Source of the DNA: Promicromonospora sukumoe 327MFSha3.1
GTDB lineage: Bacteria; Actinomycetota; Actinomycetes; Actinomycetales; Cellulomonadaceae
Direction of reading: 5' to 3'
Length of the DNA: 64,000 nucleotides
NCBI RefSeq assembly: GCF_000385135.1
Contig: NZ_ARQM01000012.1
Location: forward strand, 248,001 to 312,000
A program made the position numbers and the translations under genes. Each line of letters starts with the position of its first letter. The stretch's first letter is position 1. Below the pieces are notes generated by a model. The model made no database searches, was not told the origin of the DNA, and saw nothing but the letters and a program-made list of their open reading frames with translations. This document shows, piece by piece, positions 59,410 through 64,000 of the stretch.

Positions 59410-61716
59410 ATGTCGGTTTCGTCTGTCCCTGGGTTCCGGGAGCTGCACGCGCACGGCCCGGCCTCCCTCATGGGAAGCCTGACCTCGATCTTCCAGACCG
59501 AGGCCTGGTCCGCCGCGGACGGCGACTCCCGCGTGGCCCGGCAGCTGCGCGAGATCGGCGTGGACGTCAACGAGATCTGGTCGGCCTCGCGCTGGAACAT
59601 GGGCGACGACGGCGACGCGCCCAACCGCCGCCACCCCGTGCCCGGCGACCCGCGCGGCCCGCAGACCGCCGCCGCGCTGCGGGCGGTGACCGGCAGGCCG
59701 CGAGCCGCCGCGCTGCTGGGCGTGTACCTGTGGTCGCAGGCCGGCGACGCGCTGCAGTACACGTTCCGGCACGGCCGCATCATCGTGCCGCTGCGGGCCT
59801 TCGTCGAGACCTGGGAGACGTGCCGCGACGACGCGCCCGACGACGTCTGCCAGGCCGAGGGCGACGCCGTCGCCGTGCTGCTGCGCACCCTCATCACCCA
59901 GATGCACACGGCGGCCGCGCGCAGCGCGGGTGACCTCGACCGTGTGGCGGACGCCGCCGCCCACGCCGGGGAGCGGTGCGGGGAGCTGCTGCGGGCGGCG
60001 CGGGCGATCCCCGACCCGACGTCGCCGTTCCGGCGCGCGCTGGTCCCGCAGGCCGTGACCCGCATCCGCTACTTCCGCGCGCTGGCCGAGGCGGCCCGGG
60101 CGGCGTCCGAGGCGATGGCGGGCGAGCCGGCGCGGCTCGGCCCCGCGCTCGACGGCCTGCGCGCCGCCGAGACCGACCGGCACCTGAACTACATCCTGGC
60201 CAGCGAGCTGCGCTCCTACCGGATGCACCTGACGCAGCTGCACCGCAACCTCGACTCGACCTGGCTCACGCTCGACCGCCTGCGGACGGTCTACATCTAC
60301 CCGTTCGGGCTGCGCGACGTGCGACCGGCCGCCGCGGTCACCGCGATCCGGCGGCTCGCGCACCGCGACGAGCGCCCCGAGCTGCTCGGCGTCCAGGCCT
60401 TCGCGGTACGCGGCCGGCTCAAGATGGACGACGTCTGGGCGAGCGTCGACCGGGCGGCGCGCCCCTACGGCGGCGCGTCGCTGTCGATGCCGAACGTCCG
60501 CCTGGAGCAGCCCGACGGGACGTTCATCGCCGAGCTGTCCTGCGACGTGCGGTTCACCGAGTTCGGCAACCACTACGTGCGCTTCCGGTACTCGTCGCGC
60601 GACCAGTCGCCGCAGCAGGTCCGTGACGCACGGTTCCGGCTGTCCAACCTGCACGCCGACATCCGGGTGCGGTGGATCGCGCTGGACGGCTCGCCCGTCG
60701 ACGTCGACCCGGGCGGCGCCCTGCCGCCCGAACGCCTCTTCGACCTGGCCGACCTGCTCCAGCGCGCGACGGCGGACCTGGTCCGCGAGGGCACCGAGAT
60801 CGCCCAGGGACGAGCGCACGTCGTCACCACCGTCTACGAGGCGAGCCGGGGCCGCGGCCCGGCGGCGCCCCCGGAGCGACGCACGCCGGTCTCCATGGGC
60901 GACGAGATGCTCGCCGCGTTCGGCTCGCAGGTGCTGCTGCAGCCCGTGTCGTACGGCACGGCCACGCTGTGCGACTGGACCCTGCCCCAGCGCAACCCCG
61001 TGCTGCTGGAGGGCGTGCGGCACCTGGGCGACGTCGTGGCGGTGGCCACCAACTCGACCACCGTGGCACTGGTCGGCACGGCGCACTTCAAGATCTCCCA
61101 GTACGGGTCGCTCGCCGAGTTCGTGGCCAGCCTCAACGGGCTGTTCAGCGCCTGGAACGCCACGCTGGCCGACCACCTGCGCACCGTCGCGGCCATGCTC
61201 GCCGACCACGACGTGAACAACGGCGCCGACCTGGCCGACCGCAAGGAGGGGCTCACCCGCGAGCAGCTGCGGCTGCACGAGTTCGCGTCGGAGGTGCGTA
61301 CCACGCTGACCACCATCACCTCCCCCACGTTCCTCGCGTCCGCGCTCGAGTCGCGCATGCTGAACCAGCTCCTGCACGCCTCGCGGTTCGAGCAGCAGGC
61401 GGCCGGCGTCACCGAACGGCTGCGCGAGCTGCTCCAGGAGCCCATCGCGGCCCGCCTCGCCGCGCTCGAACGCCTGCACAACGACCGCGAGCGGGCGGCC
61501 GAGGCGCGGCGCGAGCGCTCCCGTCGTCGGCTGATGGACGGCACGCTGTCGGCCATCACGGTGTTCGCCGGTGTCTACGCCCTGATCGGCACGGTCCAGG
61601 TGGCGCTGGACGCGTCGCTGATCGGCCCGCTCCAGGCAGTCACGGCCACGGCGCTGGTCACCGTGGGTGCGCTCGTGACGGGCTGGGCGGTCTTCAGCTG
61701 GACGAGCCGGCGGTGA
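59410..61716 (+). CDS. Unrecognised 768-residue protein with a two-helix membrane tail
   Basis: I do not recognise this protein. A soluble part of about 700 residues has a helical first third (LRAVTGRPRAAALLGVYLWSQ), a middle with beta-rich segments (about 310-570), then a long coiled-coil-like, strongly basic helix (ERLHNDRERAAEARRERSRRRL, about 684-706). Two membrane helices end it (about 710-732 and 740-762). A long helix followed by two C-terminal membrane helices is the layout of CorA channels, and GVYALIG occupies the place of CorA's GMN loop, but GMN itself is absent. No signal peptide. A strong promoter with an operator-like palindrome precedes it, and a family hairpin follows. Function unknown. 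Confidence 0.7.
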   Translation: MSVSSVPGFRELHAHGPASLMGSLTSIFQTEAWSAADGDSRVARQLREIGVDVNEIWSASRWNMGDDGDAPNRRHPVPGDPRGPQTAAALRAVTGRPRAAALLGVYLWSQAGDALQYTFRHGRIIVPLRAFVETWETCRDDAPDDVCQAEGDAVAVLLRTLITQMHTAAARSAGDLDRVADAAAHAGERCGELLRAARAIPDPTSPFRRALVPQAVTRIRYFRALAEAARAASEAMAGEPARLGPALDGLRAAETDRHLNYILASELRSYRMHLTQLHRNLDSTWLTLDRLRTVYIYPFGLRDVRPAAAVTAIRRLAHRDERPELLGVQAFAVRGRLKMDDVWASVDRAARPYGGASLSMPNVRLEQPDGTFIAELSCDVRFTEFGNHYVRFRYSSRDQSPQQVRDARFRLSNLHADIRVRWIALDGSPVDVDPGGALPPERLFDLADLLQRATADLVREGTEIAQGRAHVVTTVYEASRGRGPAAPPERRTPVSMGDEMLAAFGSQVLLQPVSYGTATLCDWTLPQRNPVLLEGVRHLGDVVAVATNSTTVALVGTAHFKISQYGSLAEFVASLNGLFSAWNATLADHLRTVAAMLADHDVNNGADLADRKEGLTREQLRLHEFASEVRTTLTTITSPTFLASALESRMLNQLLHASRFEQQAAGVTERLRELLQEPIAARLAALERLHNDRERAAEARRERSRRRLMDGTLSAITVFAGVYALIGTVQVALDASLIGPLQAVTATALVTVGALVTGWAVFSWTSRR

Positions 61717-61728
61717 CCCTCTGCCCGC

Positions 61729-61776
61729 ACGTGTCAGACCCACAGATCCCCCGAGTGACCTGTACGTCTGACACGT
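61729..61776 (+). terminator. Hairpin, copy 3 of the dispersed family
   Basis: A 17-base stem with two mismatches (61729-61745 with 61760-61776). Arms share GTGTCAGAC and CAGATCCCCC with copies 1 and 2. It begins 12 bases past the stop of the 768-residue protein gene, so it probably ends its transcript. Confidence 0.7.
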
Positions 61777-61816
61777 CATAGCCTGGTCGGGTCGGCCGCT
61801 ACGACGGGAGACCTCC

Positions 61817-63226
61817 ATGACCGGATTCCCTGCGCCCGCCCCTGGCGGGGCGAACGTCACGCCACGCGGCACACCGCGGGACGACGCCGCCCGGCGGCAC
61901 CTCTGGGGCCACTTCACGCGGCAGTCCGCCTGGGACGCCGGGGTGCCGACGCTGGTGCGCGGCGAGGGCCACCACGTCTGGGACGCGGCCGGACGCCGGT
62001 ACATCGACGGGCTGTCGGGGCTGTTCGTGGTCCAGGCCGGGCACGGCCGCCGGGTGCTCGCCGAGGCGGCCGCCGCGCAGGCGGGCGAGCTGGCGTTCTT
62101 CCCGCTGTGGTCGTTCGCGCACCCGCCGGCCATCGACCTGGCCGAACGGCTCGCCGGTCTGGCCCCGGGCGACCTGAACCGCGTGTTCTTCACGACCGGC
62201 GGCTCCGAGGCCGTGGAGACGGCGTTCAAGCTGGCCAAGCAGTACTGGAGGCTGGAGGGCCGACCCGGCAAGTACAAGGTGATCTCGCGGAACATCGCCT
62301 ACCACGGCACCACGCACGGCGCGCTGTCCCTGACGGGCCTGCCGGGCCTCAAGGCGCCGTTCGAGCCGCTGGTGCCGGGCGCGTTCAAGGTGCCGAACAC
62401 CGACATCTACCGGGCGTCCGAGGACCTGCGCGACGACCCGAAGGCGTTCGGCCGGTGGGCCGCGGACCAGATCGAGGTGCTCATCGAGACGGAGGGCCCG
62501 GACTCGGTGGCCGCCGTCTTCCTGGAGCCCGTGCAGAACGCGGGCGGCTGCTTCCCGCCCCCGCCGGGGTACTTCGAGCGGGTGCGCGAGATCTGCGACC
62601 GGCACGACGTGCTGCTGGTCTCCGACGAGGTGATCTGCGCGTTCGGCAGGATCGGCTCGATCTTCGCGTGCGACGACTTCGGCTACGTGCCCGACATGAT
62701 CACGTGCGCCAAGGGCATGGCGTCGGGCTACTCCCCGATCGGCGCCTGCCTGGTCTCGGACCGGGTGTTCGAGCCGTTCGCCCACGGCTCGACGACGTTC
62801 GCGCACGGGTACACGTTCGGCGGGCATCCGGTGTCGGCGGCGGTAGCCATGGCGAACCTCGACCTCTTCGACGAGGAGGACCTGACCGGGCGGGTCAAGG
62901 AGAACGCACCCGCGTTCCGGTCCACCCTGGAGCGGCTGTACGACCTGCCGATCGTGGGCGACGTGCGCGGCGCCGGGTACTTCTACGCGATCGAGCTCGT
63001 CCGCGACAAGGCCACCCGGGAGACGTTCTCGGGCGACGACGCCGAGCGGCTGCTGCGCGGGTTCCTCACCCCGGCGCTGTTCGAGGCAGGCCTGTACTGC
63101 CGCGCCGACGACCGCGGCGACCCGGTGGTGCAGCTCGCCCCGCCGCTGACGATCGGGCAGCCGGAGTTCGACGAGATCGAGCAGATCCTGCGCGGGGTGC
63201 TGAGCGAGGCGTGGACGCGGCTGTGA
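61817..63226 (+). CDS. Class III PLP-dependent aminotransferase
   Basis: A 469-residue aminotransferase of the omega-amino-acid/putrescine:pyruvate type. PLP-lysine is Lys299 (TCAKGMASG); Asp270 in VSDEVICAFGR pairs with the cofactor ring; FFTTGGSEAVETAFKLAK binds phosphate. Close families act on beta-alanine, putrescine or GABA; the substrate here is open. ATG 61817 begins MTGFPAPAPGG. A + strand monocistron, with a long hairpin after it. A link to the gabD-type gene at 27415 in polyamine breakdown is only a possibility. Confidence 0.88.
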   Translation: MTGFPAPAPGGANVTPRGTPRDDAARRHLWGHFTRQSAWDAGVPTLVRGEGHHVWDAAGRRYIDGLSGLFVVQAGHGRRVLAEAAAAQAGELAFFPLWSFAHPPAIDLAERLAGLAPGDLNRVFFTTGGSEAVETAFKLAKQYWRLEGRPGKYKVISRNIAYHGTTHGALSLTGLPGLKAPFEPLVPGAFKVPNTDIYRASEDLRDDPKAFGRWAADQIEVLIETEGPDSVAAVFLEPVQNAGGCFPPPPGYFERVREICDRHDVLLVSDEVICAFGRIGSIFACDDFGYVPDMITCAKGMASGYSPIGACLVSDRVFEPFAHGSTTFAHGYTFGGHPVSAAVAMANLDLFDEEDLTGRVKENAPAFRSTLERLYDLPIVGDVRGAGYFYAIELVRDKATRETFSGDDAERLLRGFLTPALFEAGLYCRADDRGDPVVQLAPPLTIGQPEFDEIEQILRGVLSEAWTRL

Positions 63227-63264
63227 CGGGGCGTGGGGCGTGGTCGGCGCTCCGCCCGGGTCGG

Positions 63265-63339
63265 AGGTGCGCTTCTACCCAGTCATTGGGCCCGGAACTG
63301 GCGCGTTTTCGGGCTTAATCGCTGGGTAGAAGCGCACCT
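63265..63339. terminator. Long hairpin between convergent genes
   Basis: An 18-bp perfect outer stem (63265-63282 with 63322-63339), and an inner imperfect stem (ATT-GCCCG pattern) around a GC-rich loop. It lies between the aminotransferase and the aldo/keto reductase, so it may serve both. No T tract. Confidence 0.7.
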
Positions 63340-63356
63340 TCCAGGTCAGCCCGGGG

Positions 63357-64000
63357 TCAGGCCGCCGCCGCGCGCTGTTCCGTCGGGCGGCGGCGCAGGG
63401 TCGCCTGCTGGATGGCCGGCGGGTCGTAGGCCATGTCGAGGCGGCTGACGTCCGTGCCGGGCGGGACGATCGCGTCGATCCGATCGAGGACCTCGTCGCT
63501 CAGGCTGACCTCGGCGCCGGCGAGCGCGCTGTCGAGGTGCTCCATGGTGCGCGGCCCGATGATCGCGGACGTGACGCCCGGGTGCGCGATCGCGAACGCC
63601 ATCGCGAGGTGGTTCAGCGGCATCCCGGCCTCCTCGGCGACGGGGATGAGCTGCTCGACGACGTCGAGCCGCCGCTCGTCCTGCAGGTGCTTGAACCCGT
63701 ACTGCGCCCGGTGGGCGTCGCTGGTGCGCCCCTTGCGGTACCTGCCGGTGAGCATGCCCCCGGCCAGCGGGCTCCACACCAGCGTGCCCATGCCGTACTG
63801 CTGGGCCACGGGCAGCACGTCGCGCTCGATGCCCCGGTTCAGGATCGAGTACGGCGGCTGCTCGGTGCGGAACCGCTCCAGGCCGCGCCGCTCGGCGACC
63901 CACTGCGCCTGGACGATGTCGGCGGCGGGCATGGTGGACGAGCCGATGGCGCGGACCTTGCCCGAGTTGATCAGGTAGGTCAGCGCAGCGAGCGTGTCCT
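63357..64000 (-). CDS. Aldo/keto reductase family protein, N-terminus beyond the window
   Basis: The last 213 residues of an NADPH-dependent aldo/keto reductase; the coding frame is open to the window edge, where the N-terminal part with the catalytic Asp, Tyr, Lys and His continues. Visible are GSSTMPAADIVQAQ, the QPPYSILNR segment, WSPLAGGMLTGRYRKG, and the cofactor-binding IIGPRTMEHLDSAL region. The sequence fits the YghZ/AKR-type oxidoreductases of actinobacteria. Substrate unknown. It converges on the aminotransferase gene. Confidence 0.85.
   Translation of the reverse strand, partial: DTLAALTYLINSGKVRAIGSSTMPAADIVQAQWVAERRGLERFRTEQPPYSILNRGIERDVLPVAQQYGMGTLVWSPLAGGMLTGRYRKGRTSDAHRAQYGFKHLQDERRLDVVEQLIPVAEEAGMPLNHLAMAFAIAHPGVTSAIIGPRTMEHLDSALAGAEVSLSDEVLDRIDAIVPPGTDVSRLDMAYDPPAIQQATLRRRPTEQRAAAA

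Overview
The window is a stretch of high-GC actinobacterial chromosome, about 70-78% GC in most genes. GTG starts are frequent, and several starts are probably leaderless, with a -10-like hexamer about 7 bases before the start codon. Gene order matches the conserved actinobacterial core: recX-recA-DUF3046, clgR-cinA-pgsA-ftsK, rnj-dapA, dapB-M16-pnp-rpsO, ribF-truB-rbfA-infB-ylxR-nusA-rimP-proS, and GNAT-ispG-rip1. Overall this fits a Micrococcales-type actinomycete (Cellulomonadaceae or Promicromonosporaceae-like); genus cannot be settled from the sequence. I see no tRNA, rRNA, CRISPR array, prophage or insertion sequence, and no gene-free stretch longer than 300 bases.

Layout. 1-9.6 kb is DNA repair: recX and recA behind a LexA box, DUF3046, the giant helicase Lhr, a DUF998 membrane protein and the glycosylase Nei2. 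9.6-15.6 kb holds clgR, a CinA/PncC amidohydrolase, pgsA, a CapA-like lipoprotein and ftsK. 15.7-23.6 kb is more accessory: a TetR regulator with a clear operator and a divergent membrane protein, a purine deaminase with adenine-deaminase signatures, an HSP90-family protein translationally coupled to a large helical-repeat protein, and two small membrane proteins. 23.8-27.3 kb has RNase J, dapA, a shortened P-loop kinase and rraA. 27.4-33 kb is a + strand block (succinate-semialdehyde dehydrogenase, AzlCD, two GNATs, an unknown protein, an MFS carrier) that separates the dapA and dapB clusters.

33-38.4 kb carries dapB, an M16 peptidase, pnp and rpsO. 38.5-43.5 kb is the oddest part. A low-GC small gene and a 78-bp perfect palindrome lie between two copies of a 26-bp direct repeat. 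That repeat forms the 3' end both of the small gene and of an animal-type heme peroxidase gene. An ABC ATPase/permease pair follows. 43.5-54.7 kb is the ribF-truB-rbfA-infB-ylxR-nusA-rimP translation and transcription operon, a ferritin-like lipoprotein and proS. 54.8-59.3 kb has a second Fpg/Nei glycosylase, a two-domain GNAT, ispG and the site-2 protease Rip1. 59.4-64 kb has an unrecognised 768-residue protein with a CorA-like two-helix membrane tail under a strong promoter/operator, a class III aminotransferase and a truncated aldo/keto reductase.

Working together. Most genes are housekeeping: homologous recombination, translation initiation and ribosome maturation, RNA turnover (RNase J, PNPase, RraA), lysine/peptidoglycan precursors (DapA, DapB), division (FtsK) and isoprenoids (IspG). 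The strongest candidates for something undescribed are the HSP90/helical-repeat pair, the 768-residue membrane protein, the repeat-bounded cassette beside the peroxidase, and a dispersed family of near-identical terminator hairpins (three copies in this window). No complete new defence or mobile system can be claimed from sequence alone.
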